64,000 bases of DNA, taken from contig NZ_BARG01000084.1 in NCBI RefSeq assembly GCF_000376565.1, forward strand, positions 1 to 64,000, written 5' to 3'. The position numbers and the translations under genes are program-made. The DNA comes from Streptomyces hokutonensis (lineage in GTDB: Bacteria; Actinomycetota; Actinomycetes; Streptomycetales; Streptomycetaceae). Positions 17,784 through 31,138 of the stretch are shown here, in pieces. The notes beneath the pieces are model-generated. The model was not told where the DNA came from. It did not search any database and was given only the letters and a program-made list of their open reading frames with translations. Within the stretch, counting starts at the first letter, position 1. The number at the start of each line of letters is the position of its first letter.

Positions 17784-17812
17784 TAAGGCTTGCCTAACTT
17801 AGCCTTACCTTA
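17784..17812 (-). promoter_or_regulatory. Iron-box-like sequence (DmdR/IdeR type) before aconitase
   Basis: Read on the minus strand, TAAGGTAAGGCTAAGTTAG matches 14 of 19 positions of the DtxR/IdeR consensus TTAGGTTAGGCTAACCTAA. It overlaps a second partial copy, TTAGGCAAGCCTTA. It lies 69-97 bases upstream of the acnA start. Aconitase is an iron-sulfur enzyme and iron control of acn is known in other actinobacteria; binding here is a prediction. Confidence 0.5.
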
Positions 17813-17835
17813 GCGGATTGGCCAAGACGTCGTGA

Positions 17836-20595
<2,760 letters not shown>

Positions 20596-20614
20596 CAGAT
20601 CCGGTAAGGCAGTT

Positions 20615-20650
20615 GAGGGCCGCATCCCCGGTGACGGGGGTGCGGCCCTC
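20615..20650. terminator. Stem-loop after acnA
   Basis: A 15-base-pair stem (20615-20629 with 20636-20650, one G-T pair) with a 6-base loop, 19 bases after the acnA stop and 10 bases after the end of the convergent LuxR gene. It probably serves both. Confidence 0.85.
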
Positions 20651-20660
20651 CGTCGTTCCG

Positions 20661-21662
20661 CTACAGCCAACCGCGCTGAGCGGCCCGCAGCCCGAGCTGG
20701 AAGCGGCTCGCCGCCCCGAGTCGTTCCTGGAGGTCGCTCACCCGCCGCCGCAGCGTGCGCAGACTGATCCCCAGATGACGGGCCACCGCCTCGTCCTTCA
20801 GCCCGGCCGCCAGCAGCCGTGTCAACGCCTGCTCGTCCTCGGAGAGTTCGCCGTTCCCGGCGGGCCGGCCGAGCGGGGTCGCCTGCTGCCAGGCCAGCTC
20901 GAAGAGCTTCTGCAGGGCCTCGGTCACCGCCGAGTGCCATACGACGACGGCGCAGTAGCCGCCCGCCTCGGACGAGGTCAGCGGGAGCAGGGCCCGACGT
21001 CCGTCGACCACCAGCAGTTTGAGCGGCACGGACGGCAACACCCGGGCCTGCTCGCCGAGTTCGACCATGTTCCAGGCGCGGGACAGGGTGTTCGGATCCT
21101 CCAGGGCGCTCGCCGCGTAGATGCCGCGCGAGACGATCCCGCGCTTGAGCAGATCGGCCTGGAGGTCCACCTGCGGCGCCGGCGGGGCGAGGTAGGGCGG
21201 GGTGTCGAAGAGACACACCTCGTGTTCCGCGCGGGCGTACATCTCCTCCAGGCGGGCCGCGATGGCGCCCTCGCCGGAGGCGACCTCGATCAGCCGGGAC
21301 GGCTCCTCACGCAGCAGCCCCGCTTCGTACGCGGTGGCCATCTCCTCGGCGGTGGAGGCGAGCAGTTCGGACTCCGTCTCGCGGCGCCGGATCAGCGCGC
21401 GGATCGCCACCCGCGGGTCGACCGCCCGTAACCCGCCCATGGAGTCCGGCGGTTGGAGCAGTCCCAGCGAGAGCAGCCGGTTGCAGGCCTCGCGCAACTC
21501 GGCCGGTGTCGTACCGGTCAGCAGCGCCCAGCCGCCCGCGCCCGCGTCGGGCTGCTGGAGAATCGCCCGGTACACCAGCTCTTCGAAGGCGGAGACCCCC
21601 ACCGCTGCCCAAGGGCTCGCGGCAGGGGCCTGCCGTACAGGATCCTGTGCCGTGTTCACCAT
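20661..21662 (-). CDS. LuxR-type transcriptional regulator with TrmB-like N-terminal part
   Basis: 333 residues. The C-terminal HTH is clear: LSEDEQALTRLLAAGLKDEA, VARHLGISLRTLRRRVSDLQ (about residues 268-320). The N-terminal FEELVYRAILQQPDAGAGGW plus TPAELREACNRLLSLGLLQP is a winged-helix-like segment found in Streptomyces 'helix-turn-helix/LuxR' proteins that also have a PLD-like middle region (RARAEHEVCLFDTPPYLAPP). No receiver domain. Such proteins are often global or morphology-linked regulators, but no target is visible. Divergent arrangement with nothing close upstream apart from the protease gene, which is on the same strand. Confidence 0.85.
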   Translation of the reverse strand: MVNTAQDPVRQAPAASPWAAVGVSAFEELVYRAILQQPDAGAGGWALLTGTTPAELREACNRLLSLGLLQPPDSMGGLRAVDPRVAIRALIRRRETESELLASTAEEMATAYEAGLLREEPSRLIEVASGEGAIAARLEEMYARAEHEVCLFDTPPYLAPPAPQVDLQADLLKRGIVSRGIYAASALEDPNTLSRAWNMVELGEQARVLPSVPLKLLVVDGRRALLPLTSSEAGGYCAVVVWHSAVTEALQKLFELAWQQATPLGRPAGNGELSEDEQALTRLLAAGLKDEAVARHLGISLRTLRRRVSDLQERLGAASRFQLGLRAAQRGWL

Positions 21663-21741
21663 GACCCGCCACGGTAGGGGCTCTTTGTTAAGAATCCTTA
21701 CCGTGGCTCGGATGGTCCGTTCACTTCGGGCTATTCCGGGC

Positions 21742-24700
21742 TCACTTCAGGCCGAACGCCCGCAGTACGGTCTGGTCGATCGCGTTGCCGTCGCGGTCGG
21801 TGGCCCGCACGCGCAGCGACACCGACCCGGCGCCCTTCGCGGGCCTGAACCGTGCCTCGCCCTTCTCGACGCGCACCGACTTCCAGGACACGCCGTCGTC
21901 GTAGGAGACCCACGCCTTCAGACTGCTCGCCCGGACGCTCCCCGACGGGTTCGCGACCGGCAGCCCGACCGTCAACTCCCGTTTGGCGTCGGCCCGGTTG
22001 AGGAGGTCGAGGTCCTTCGGGGCGATGCCGACGGTGAGCAGCGGCAGTGCCGTCGCGGTGTCGGTGTGCGCCGAGGCGAAGGTCCACTCGGTGTGCGTGC
22101 TCGTGGAGTACTTCGCCCAGGCCGCCTTGCGCTGTACGTCCAGGTCGAAGCGGTACGAGGCCTTGGCCGCCGGGACGTCGAAGACGCCGTAGCCGCCGCG
22201 CGTCGAGTCGCCGACGAGCTGCCCGTCCGCGTAGAGCCTGCCCTGCGCGGTGTTGTCGACGCCGTCGATGTTTCCGTAGTGGCCCGGTGTGGAGTCGTTC
22301 AACTCCGTTACGGAGAAGGCGAGTTTGTCGCCGGTGCGGGTCGAGAGGCCGTACTCGTCGCTGCTGCCCGGCCGGACGACCTGGCGCAGCCAGTTCTCGG
22401 TGGGCTCGGTGCCCGCCTTGGTGAAGGTGCGCAGCGGGCTCCACTCGCCCTTGTAGGCCTTCGAGTTGGGATAGACGAGGTGCCAGGTGCGGGTGTCCGG
22501 GTCGACGTAGTAGTACTCGTCGCGTTCCGTGCCCAACTGCGTGGGCACGCTGCCGTCGACGCCGAAGCGCTGCCAGGGGCGGAAGGTGTACAGGGTGTCC
22601 GCGCCCATCTCGCCGGCCGTGGCACCGTAGTAACGGGCCTTCCGCTTCACGGTGTTGGACTTGTCGAGGCTGTAGGTCTGGTTCGCGGTGATGGTGCCGC
22701 TCTGCGCGGCGAGCAGGTTGTAGACGTACGGGCTGACCGGTGTGCCGCTCAGCTTCAGCGTGACCTTCTTGCCGGTCTTCAGCAGGGCGGCGAGTCCGGC
22801 GCCCTGCTCGCCGGTGGCGATCATCAGGGGGACGGTGGTCGCCCGGTCCACGGCCTCGATCCAGAAACCGGGTGTCTTGCGGTAGGCGATGAGGTAACCC
22901 GCCCCGGCCTTGGTCGCGTTGTCCAGCGCGCTCTGCGCCCGCTCGGTGGCGCCGAGTCCGACCACCGCGACTTTGCCCTTGACGTCGAGCCCCGCGAAGT
23001 CGGCCGCGGTACCGCCGCCCGCGTCCACCGCCTGCACCTTGTGGTCACCGCTGATCTTCAACGGGAAGTCGTTGTACGTCTGGGAGTAGTAGAGCGAGGA
23101 CAGCGAGGTCTTCTCCGGACTGGTGACGCTCGCCGTCAACTCCTTGGCGTACAGCCGGAACTTGGCGTAGAAGCTCAAGGTGCCCACGGTGACCGGCTGG
23201 GTCGGCGCCACATAGATGTGGTCGGTCCAGAAGCCCTGGCTGTAGGTGATCCCCCAGGCAGTGCCCGGCCCCTCCCGGTGCCAACTGGTGCTGAATCCCT
23301 GGAACTCGGAGTCCTGCTTGGTCTTCGGTTTGATCTCCACGGCCTTGCGGGCGTCGAGGACGACCGCCGTGTTGCCGTCGACCTTGATCTCGGGATTGCC
23401 GACGACCGACGTGCCCACGGCCAGGCCGGCCCCGTCCCGGTCCGGGATCCAGGCCGCGATGGAGTAGGTGCCGGCCGGCACCTGCCAGGTCGCGCCGGTG
23501 CCGAGGAAGCCGTACTGGTCGTCGTAGGCGCCGTTCAGCTCCTGGAGTGCGAAGAGCGACGCCCCGGTGGACGGTCTGCCCTCGCGGTCCACGAGCGAGA
23601 CCTTGAGGTTGTACGTCTTCGGCGCCTTCTCGAAGCCGACACTGGTGGTGACCTGGATTCCGCCGTCGGCGGTCGCCGTGACACGGCCCGTGTACCGGCC
23701 CCCGGCCTCCTGCGCCGGGTCGACGCCGATGGAGACGGTCGCGGTACCCCGCGCGGGCACGGTCAGGGTGTCCGCACCCAGAGCGAGGTCGGCCAGCGAT
23801 GACGAGAGCTTCAACTCCACCGGGTTGTCAGTGGTGTTGGTGTACGTGATGTCCTTGCTGACGACACCGGTGTCGCCGTCCACGAACTTGCCGAAGCTCA
23901 GCGCCGAGGTCGCGAAGACGTCCTGCTCGACCGCCCGTACGGCGTCGACCCGGCCGTCGCCCTGCTCGAACACGGAGTTGACGGTGTTCGTCTTCGCGGT
24001 GCTGGCCAGCGCCTCCTTGATCTGCTCGCCGGTCCAGTCCGGATGGGCCTGCACGACCAGCGCCGCCGCGCCCGCGACATGCGGGGTGGCCATCGAAGTG
24101 CCGCTTGCCGTCGTGTAGTAGTCGTCGACCGGTGTACCACCGGGCATGGTGGTGCCGGCGGCACGGGCCGCCGTGATGCTCACGCCCGGAGCGGTGATCT
24201 CCGGCTTGACCGCGTAGTCGCCGAGGCGCGGACCCCGGCTGGAGAACGAGGCCAGCTGGTCCGACTTGTCGACCGCGCCCACCGTCAGCGCCGAGTCGGC
24301 GATGCCCGGGGTGCCCACGGTCTGCTCGCCCGGCCCCGCGTTGCCGGCCGCGATCACGAACAACGCGCCGGTGGACGCCGACAGTTCGTCGACGGTCTCA
24401 CTGAGCACGTCCGAGGGGCCGGAGGCCGTACCGCCCAAGGACATCGAGACGATCTTCGCGCCGGAGTGCGCCGCCCACTCCATGCCCGCGATGATCCAGG
24501 AGGCCTGACCGCTGCCCGTGTTGTCCAGCACCTTGCCGACCAGCAGCTTCGCGCCCGGTGCCACGCCCTTGTACCGGCCGCCCGAGGCCGCGCCCGAGCC
24601 GACGATCGTGGACGCCACATGGGTGCCGTGGCCGAAGCCGTCTTGAACGGTCTCGTCCGGTACGAAGCTCTCCGAGCCGGCGATCTTCCCGGCCAGGTCC

Positions 24701-25416
24701 GGGTGCCCGGTGTCCACGCCGGTGTCCAGGACCGCGACCTCGACGCCCGTACCGTCGTAGCCCGCCTTCCACACCTCGGGGGCGCCGATCTGCGGCACGC
24801 TGACGTCGAGGGACGCCTGCACCTTGGCGTCCAGCCAGATCTTGTCGATGCCGTCGCCGAGCTGCTTCGCGGCCTTCGCGGTGGGTGCGGTGCCGAGTGC
24901 CGGGGCGATGTCCGACCAGAAGGCCGTGGACTTCTTCGCGCTGAGCGCGGCGCCGTCGATCCCGGGCAGCGCCAGCGTCCGGCGCGTGCCCTCGGGGGTC
25001 TCGGTGCCCTTGCTGTACGTCGCGATGACGGGGGTGGTGCCGGTCTTCGCGTCGGTGTAGCCCTGCTTGACGAGCTGGGTGATGTTGAAGAGGGCGGGGT
25101 CGAGGCGGCCCGCCTTGATGAGCGGGACGGCGTCCGCCGGCAGGACGCTGATCTCGCCGTTCTTCTCGCTGGACAGGAAGGTGGCGGCCTCGCGGCCCTG
25201 GCCGCGCCGGACGTCGACGGCGTTCCTGCCGTCCGGTCCGACGGTGAGGGTCACGGTGTCGCCGGTGATGAGGGTGACGGTCTGCGGTGGGGCGGTGCTC
25301 GGGCCCGTGAGGTGGGTGGAGTCCGTGGAACCGGCGGTGGCTGTCGCGGGCGTGATGGCCCCCGCGAGCAGTCCGGCCGCCGAGGCCACGGCCCACAGGG
25401 CGTGGAGTCTTCGCAT
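21742..25416 (-). CDS. Secreted subtilisin-family (S8) serine protease
   Basis: 1224 residues from ATG 25416, chosen over the ATG 20 codons upstream because GAGGA sits at the right distance and a Sec signal peptide starts here (MRRLHALWAVASAAGLLAGA). Catalytic triad: Asp231 (VAVLDTGVDTGHPDLAG), His266 (GHGTHVAST) and Ser441 (SGTSMATPHVAG). An inhibitor-like propeptide precedes the catalytic domain. The last 650 or so residues are beta-rich domains with a PA-like insert (AGAGYLIAYRKTPGF), probably for substrate binding. No cell-wall anchor. Extracellular protein degradation is the likely role. Divergent from a two-component system, which might control it. Confidence 0.92.
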   Translation of the reverse strand: MRRLHALWAVASAAGLLAGAITPATATAGSTDSTHLTGPSTAPPQTVTLITGDTVTLTVGPDGRNAVDVRRGQGREAATFLSSEKNGEISVLPADAVPLIKAGRLDPALFNITQLVKQGYTDAKTGTTPVIATYSKGTETPEGTRRTLALPGIDGAALSAKKSTAFWSDIAPALGTAPTAKAAKQLGDGIDKIWLDAKVQASLDVSVPQIGAPEVWKAGYDGTGVEVAVLDTGVDTGHPDLAGKIAGSESFVPDETVQDGFGHGTHVASTIVGSGAASGGRYKGVAPGAKLLVGKVLDNTGSGQASWIIAGMEWAAHSGAKIVSMSLGGTASGPSDVLSETVDELSASTGALFVIAAGNAGPGEQTVGTPGIADSALTVGAVDKSDQLASFSSRGPRLGDYAVKPEITAPGVSITAARAAGTTMPGGTPVDDYYTTASGTSMATPHVAGAAALVVQAHPDWTGEQIKEALASTAKTNTVNSVFEQGDGRVDAVRAVEQDVFATSALSFGKFVDGDTGVVSKDITYTNTTDNPVELKLSSSLADLALGADTLTVPARGTATVSIGVDPAQEAGGRYTGRVTATADGGIQVTTSVGFEKAPKTYNLKVSLVDREGRPSTGASLFALQELNGAYDDQYGFLGTGATWQVPAGTYSIAAWIPDRDGAGLAVGTSVVGNPEIKVDGNTAVVLDARKAVEIKPKTKQDSEFQGFSTSWHREGPGTAWGITYSQGFWTDHIYVAPTQPVTVGTLSFYAKFRLYAKELTASVTSPEKTSLSSLYYSQTYNDFPLKISGDHKVQAVDAGGGTAADFAGLDVKGKVAVVGLGATERAQSALDNATKAGAGYLIAYRKTPGFWIEAVDRATTVPLMIATGEQGAGLAALLKTGKKVTLKLSGTPVSPYVYNLLAAQSGTITANQTYSLDKSNTVKRKARYYGATAGEMGADTLYTFRPWQRFGVDGSVPTQLGTERDEYYYVDPDTRTWHLVYPNSKAYKGEWSPLRTFTKAGTEPTENWLRQVVRPGSSDEYGLSTRTGDKLAFSVTELNDSTPGHYGNIDGVDNTAQGRLYADGQLVGDSTRGGYGVFDVPAAKASYRFDLDVQRKAAWAKYSTSTHTEWTFASAHTDTATALPLLTVGIAPKDLDLLNRADAKRELTVGLPVANPSGSVRASSLKAWVSYDDGVSWKSVRVEKGEARFRPAKGAGSVSLRVRATDRDGNAIDQTVLRAFGLK

Positions 25417-25438
25417 GGGTGGACGTCCTCCCCTGAAC

Positions 25439-25454
25439 GCGGAAACGCTTCCGC
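25439..25454. promoter_or_regulatory. Inverted repeat near the protease start
   Basis: GCGGAA-ACGC-TTCCGC, 22 bases upstream of the protease start codon; a further GCGGAAG copy lies at 25462-25468. Candidate operator for the protease or a short leader hairpin. No regulator can be assigned. Confidence 0.35.
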
Positions 25455-25695
25455 CCGGTGAGCGGAAGCCAGCCATCAGAGTGAGTGCCGGGGCGCCGGC
25501 GGCTCAAGGGAATCACGTGGCCGGAGAGTGCCAACGCCCCCTTCGGTCAAGGCAGTTGGAGAAGACACCGGTCGACGGACCAGGGACTTCCCGCCTCGCC
25601 CGCCGCTGCCCGCGCCCCGGACACCCGCCCGCTCGCACGGCTGCGCCTCAGGTGGAACACAGGATTCCCTCAGCGGACCGGGACAGAATCCGGAC

Positions 25696-26417
<722 letters not shown>

Positions 26418-26421
<4 letters not shown>

Positions 26422-27953
26422 ACCTCCTGACCCGCAACCGAGGCCGCCTGCACGGCCGTTCACTCCGTACCCGCCTGCTGCTCTTCATCAGCGCCACCCT
26501 GATCGCCGTGTGCGCCACGATGGCCCTCACCACGGTCTTCGTCCAACGCGCCTATCTGCTGGGCAACTTGGACGACCGGGTCGGCGACGTCGCCCAGCGC
26601 AGCCTCGGCGGGGCCGAACTGCGTTCGGGCTTCGACGACGACCTCGGGTTCCTCTCGGAGAACGGTCACGCGGCCGGGACACTCGCCGCGCGGCTGGACG
26701 GCAAAGGCGCGATCATCGCCGCGGCCGTCGTCAGCCAGGACGCTCCGCCCCAGAACCTCACCACCGCCCAGCGCACGGCCCTCAAGGGCATCGAAGCCGA
26801 CGGCGCGAAGCACACCCGCACCGTGCCCGGCCTCGGCACCTACCGGATCACCGTGCTCGACGACGACAACGGCGTCCGGGTCCTCGCCGGCCTTCCGATG
26901 GACGACGTACAGGACATGATCAGCGGCCTGGTCGTGGTCGAGGCGGCCGTCGCCCTCACCGGACTGACCGTGGCGGGCTTCCTGTGCGCGGTCGTCATAC
27001 GACGGCAGCTGCGGCCGCTCGGCCGGGTCGCCGCCACCGCCGTCGAGGTCTCCCGCTCACCGCTCGGCCACGGCGAGGTCACCGCGCTGACCCGGGTGCC
27101 CGAGCGGGACACCGACCCGGGCAGCGAGGCAGGACAGGTCGGCGCCGCGCTCAACCGCATGATCGACCACGTCGAGTCCTCGCTCGCCGAACGCCAGCGC
27201 AGCGAGGAGCAGGTGCGCCGCAGCGAGGAACGCATGCGCCGCTTCCTCGCCGACGCCAGCCACGAACTCCGCACCCCGCTCGCCTCCATCGCGGGCTACG
27301 CCGAGCTGATGAACCGCGGCACCGACCGCATCGAACCCGGGCTCGCCTGGCGCCGGGTCACCGCCGAGTCGGCACGGATGACGGGCCTGGTGGAGGACCT
27401 GCTGCTGCTCGCCCGGCTCGACGAGGGCCGGCCGCTGCAGTCCGCCGAGGTGGACCTCGCGGCCGTCCTCGCCGAGGCGGTGTGGGACGCGCGCGCGGCG
27501 GGCACCGGCCACGAGTGGCAGCTCCACCTGTCCGTGGACGCCCCCGCCCTGGTGATCGGCGACGAGGCCCGCCTCCACCAGGTGCTGGCCAACCTGCTGG
27601 CCAACGCGCGTATGCACACCCCTGCCGGCACCACGGTCACGGCGAGCGTCGAGGCCACCGCCGACCGCACCGTCGTCATCCGGGTACGCGACGACGGCCC
27701 CGGCATCCCCCCGGCCCTCCTCCCCACGGTCTTCGAACGCTTCACCCGCGCCGACGCCTCCCGCGCCCGCTCCGGCGGCAAGGAGGGCGGCTCCGGCCTC
27801 GGCCTGGCCATCGCGACGGCGATCACCGGTGCCCACGGCGGCCGTATCGACGTCACCAGCGTCCCCGGCCGCACCGAGTTCACCATCGAACTCCCGGCGG
27901 CCGAACTCCCGCCCGCAGAAACACAGATACGCGCCCGTACGGCACCGGTCTAG
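26418..27953 (+). CDS. Membrane sensor histidine kinase
   Basis: 511 residues, starting at the ATG that overlaps the regulator stop. Two membrane segments, about residues 21-43 (LLLFISATLIAVCATMALTT) and 170-195 (MISGLVVVEAAVALTGLTVA), enclose an external sensor domain of about 125 residues. Then come HAMP, the H-box (ADASHELRTPLASIAGYAEL, His282), N-box (HQVLANLLANARMHTP), and G-boxes (DDGPGIP, GSGLGLAIA). A standard PhoR/MtrB-like two-component kinase; signal unknown. A perfect stem-loop overlaps its stop codon. Confidence 0.95.
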
Positions 27954-27972
27954 CCGCCGTACGGGCGCGTAT
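27927..27972. terminator. Perfect 17-base-pair stem-loop spanning the kinase stop codon
   Basis: ATACGCGCCCGTACGGC (27927-27943) and its exact complement (27956-27972) enclose a 12-base loop containing the kinase TAG. The convergent alpha-galactosidase gene ends 18 bases further on, so the stem can end both transcripts. Confidence 0.85.
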
Positions 27973-27989
27973 CCGCTACTGACTCGCTG

Positions 27990-30269
27990 CTACGGAGTGG
28001 TCGTGAACGAGTCGAAGTCGGCCTCGCCCGTGGTGCCCGAGGCGTGCGAGGTCTGGGTCAGGCCGACGTCCTGGGTGGCCGCGGCGGTCGGGACGTCGAT
28101 CGTGCCGACCAGGTTCCAGGTGACGTCGTCGGTGGAGTAATAGCCGCTGTAGGTCGTGCCGTTGCGCACCAGCTTCAGCCACGACGGGTAGACGGCGGTG
28201 CCGGTGGAGTCCTGCGAGTCCAGCTTTCCGTCGCCGTCGCTGTCCCAGTCGAGGAGGTAGCCGTTGCCCGGGGTCGCGACCAGGGCCAAGTAGCCCGGGG
28301 ACGTGTCGGGTTGGGTGATGTCGTTGCGGACCATGATCCCGGCCTTGGCCCAGACATCCGTGTCCGACTGCGAGTTGAGCTTCACGGTCGTCACCGAACC
28401 GTCGTGCTCGGCACCCGGCAGATAGACCGTGCCGTACTCGTTCGTGCCGTTGTACAGGTCCGCGCCCTGGGCCCGGATGCCGAGTTGGGTCCCGGACTGG
28501 CTGAAGCTCGCCGTGGTGGAGGCGAACGTCTTGTAGGGGGCGGTCACTTGGTGGTTGACGGTGATCGTGTCACCGGCGGCCAGCCGGGTCTGCCCCGCCG
28601 ACTTGAAGCGGTAAGTGGCGCTCCCCTTGAAGTCGCTGGAGTCGAAGAGCTTCGGCGAGGACGGGATGGAGACGGAGTAGGTGACCTTCAGCGCGTGCCC
28701 GCCGCGGATCGTCCTGGCCCGGGTCGCCGAGTGCGTGGTGATCTTCGTGCCGGCCGGCCCGGTGAGGGTCAGCGCGGCATCGGTGATCGGCCGCGACCCG
28801 TTGTCGGACAGGACGGCCGTCACCGTACGCGTGGTGCTGTCGCTCGACGCGGGCGCCCAGTCGAGCCCGAACGACACGACCGGAGCCGCGCCGCTCACCA
28901 CGTGCCGGCTGCCGTGCACCCGGTACAGGACCACGCCGTGCGCCGGCACATTGGCGGCGATCCGGCCCGCGGACTCGGTCAGCCGCTTGCTCCACAGATC
29001 CCGCAGGGAGTAGTCGCCCGCCTTGGCCAGCCCCAGCGCGGACGCGGTCGTGGCGACCTCCCGGGGCGCCGATCCGGTGTTGAACAGGCCCACCACGACA
29101 TCCCCGTTGGGCTCGGTCTTGGCGAACACCTGCGCATTCGCGTCCGAGGAGACCCGCTTGGCGTCGATGCCGTCCTGGTCGACCGCGAGGACATCGGTGT
29201 TCTTCAGCAACGCGAGGTCGGCCGGGTCGAGATGCGTGAGATCGGTGCCGAGGAAGAGCGGCGAGGCGGCGAGCGACCACAGACTCATCTGCGTCCTGCG
29301 CTCGTCCGGGGTCAGACCATTGTTGTCCCCGTTCCCGATCTCCAGGGAGTCGTAGTCGTTGTACCCGCCGGGTCCGCCGTACGGCGCCCAGGCGGCGACC
29401 TGGTCGAAGCGCGAGGCGACGGAGGCCCAGGTGGTCAGGGGGTAACTGCTGCCGTCCGGACCGCAGTAGCACTCGATGTCGCCGCCGGTGCGCCAGCCGT
29501 TGGAGAGCTTCTTCCAGGTGGCCGCGTTGTTGATGTCGAGGTTGTTCGACAGCTCCAGGTGGATCGGCCGGCCGGTGTGCCGTAGCGCGTCCGACCAGGC
29601 CTGGACGTCCTGCTGGTCCGAGGTGCCGACGCCGTCGATCTTGAGGTAGTCGATGCCCCAGCCGGCGAACTGCCCGGCCCAGGAGTCGATGAACGTCTGC
29701 GCGCCGGGCTTGGTGTAGTCGATGCCCACCATGCCGCCGCAGTTGTAGTTGCTCTCCGTCGTCGTGGTCGCGATGTCCCGTGCGTGGTACGGCGTTCCCT
29801 CGATCGCCGTGTTCTTGGCGACCGCCTGCTGGGAGATCCCGGGCGTGACGTACAGCCCGAACTTCAGCCCCAGGGAGTGGACGTAGTCGGCCACCACCTG
29901 GATGCCGTTCTCACCGCCCTTGGGCGGGAACTTGACGGGGTCGGTCACCCAGCGCCCGTACTGGTCGACGTCCGGCCCCTGGCTGCCCGGGCACTGGTAC
30001 CAGAAGTCGTCGACGTTGGCGTACACGAACCCGTTTTCGGCCAGTCCGCTGGTCTTGAGCGCCTCGGCCTGTGCCTCAATTGTCTGCGCGGTCGGATTGC
30101 GCCGGACGAAACTCCAACTGCTCCACCCCAGCGCGGGTTTGACCCCGACAGCGTTGCCGACAGCGTTGTCATCGGCCCGCGCGGACTGCCCGCCCGTCGC
30201 GGTGACCCCCATGGTGAGCAGCAGCGCTCCGGTCAACGCGGCCAGCGCACCGCGGATCTGTCTTCTCAT
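27990..30269 (-). CDS. Secreted GH27 alpha-galactosidase with C-terminal beta-rich modules
   Basis: 759 residues from ATG 30269 (GAGGA seven bases upstream; longer frames start upstream without one). Signal peptide MRRQIRGALAALTGALLLTM. GH27 domain with LGWSSWSFVRRNPT near residue 50, catalytic nucleophile Asp212 (YLKIDGVG) and acid/base Asp264 (WRTGGDIECYCG). Cleaves terminal alpha-galactose from plant glycans. About residues 420-500 give the GH27 beta-sandwich (DYSLRDLWSKRLTESAGRIA), then an NPCBM-associated-type beta domain (SFGLDWAPASSDSTTRTVTA), and the last 170 residues are a concanavalin-like module (FSQSGTQLGIRAQGADLYNG), possibly sugar binding. Stand-alone gene; part of the sugar-degradation theme of the region. 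Confidence 0.92.
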   Translation of the reverse strand: MRRQIRGALAALTGALLLTMGVTATGGQSARADDNAVGNAVGVKPALGWSSWSFVRRNPTAQTIEAQAEALKTSGLAENGFVYANVDDFWYQCPGSQGPDVDQYGRWVTDPVKFPPKGGENGIQVVADYVHSLGLKFGLYVTPGISQQAVAKNTAIEGTPYHARDIATTTTESNYNCGGMVGIDYTKPGAQTFIDSWAGQFAGWGIDYLKIDGVGTSDQQDVQAWSDALRHTGRPIHLELSNNLDINNAATWKKLSNGWRTGGDIECYCGPDGSSYPLTTWASVASRFDQVAAWAPYGGPGGYNDYDSLEIGNGDNNGLTPDERRTQMSLWSLAASPLFLGTDLTHLDPADLALLKNTDVLAVDQDGIDAKRVSSDANAQVFAKTEPNGDVVVGLFNTGSAPREVATTASALGLAKAGDYSLRDLWSKRLTESAGRIAANVPAHGVVLYRVHGSRHVVSGAAPVVSFGLDWAPASSDSTTRTVTAVLSDNGSRPITDAALTLTGPAGTKITTHSATRARTIRGGHALKVTYSVSIPSSPKLFDSSDFKGSATYRFKSAGQTRLAAGDTITVNHQVTAPYKTFASTTASFSQSGTQLGIRAQGADLYNGTNEYGTVYLPGAEHDGSVTTVKLNSQSDTDVWAKAGIMVRNDITQPDTSPGYLALVATPGNGYLLDWDSDGDGKLDSQDSTGTAVYPSWLKLVRNGTTYSGYYSTDDVTWNLVGTIDVPTAAATQDVGLTQTSHASGTTGEADFDSFTTTP

Positions 30270-30468
30270 GAGCTGTTCCTCCATCGCAACGCCCACATGA
30301 CTCAGAAAACGTCAAGAACAAACCCAGTGAACGCGACAAGTGAACATGACCGAACGCCAGTCACCACATAGCGCGCTTGGCCAAAACTGGGTCAAGTCTG
30401 TGGGGCAGCTGTGGCGACATCGGAGGGAAGGTCCCACTTGGGCAGGTCGGCCGGATCGGTCGAGGCGC

Positions 30469-31029
30469 TCAGCCGCCGCCGGCCGGGCGGTCACCCAGCA
30501 ACCGCGCCTGTTCCCGCTTCAGTTCGCCGAAGCCCTGCCGCGCGTACGCGGCCAACTCCGGGCCCGGGAACCAGACCAGCGACAGATGGTCCGAGAAGTC
30601 ACCCCGTGCCCAGCGCTCCACCGTGATCTCGTACCCCGCCGCGTGTGCACACAGTTCCAGCAGCAGCGACGGCATCTCCGGCTCTCGGAGCAGATCCGCC
30701 CGGCCGACGACGAGTTCCCGCATCTCCCGCAGGACGGGCAGGAACACGGTGGTCACCCACAGCCGCCAATCGGCCAGTTCCTCGTCGGTCGGCGGGGCCG
30801 CCCCGTCGCTGAAGGGCGAGACACCCCCGGGCCGGGCGTGCCGTTCCACGAACGCGGCGAAGGTACGGGCGTTGACCTCCGTCAGTGCGAACAACGGCCC
30901 GTAGAAATCGCTGAGTTGCCGGTTGACCCGGGCGAGCCGCTCCTGTCGCTGCGCCAGCCGCAGACTGTTGAGATAGGTGGCGGCGAACCCGGCGAAGGCC
31001 AGGGCGACCGTGACGGCGACTGCGAGCAT
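30469..31029 (-). CDS. Hypothetical single-pass membrane protein
   Basis: 186 residues from ATG 31029; the frame is open further upstream but that part is low-complexity and codon-poor. One hydrophobic helix at the N-terminus (MLAVAVTVALAFAGFAATYL), then a soluble, mostly helical domain beginning RLAQRQERLARVNRQLSDFY with a WFPGPELAAYARQGFGELKR end. Streptomyces genomes often hold similar proteins; no function is known to me. The ribosome binding site is weak, so the exact start is uncertain. Confidence 0.6.
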   Translation of the reverse strand: MLAVAVTVALAFAGFAATYLNSLRLAQRQERLARVNRQLSDFYGPLFALTEVNARTFAAFVERHARPGGVSPFSDGAAPPTDEELADWRLWVTTVFLPVLREMRELVVGRADLLREPEMPSLLLELCAHAAGYEITVERWARGDFSDHLSLVWFPGPELAAYARQGFGELKREQARLLGDRPAGGG

Positions 31030-31138
31030 CCACTGATCGTAGGAGCATGCCGCCGCAGCGGGCCGACCTGAAAGCAGTTGCCGTCCCGGTGGATTCGGTG
31101 AACGCTCCCGCTGTTCGGGGAGTCGGGGGAGGGCGGGA

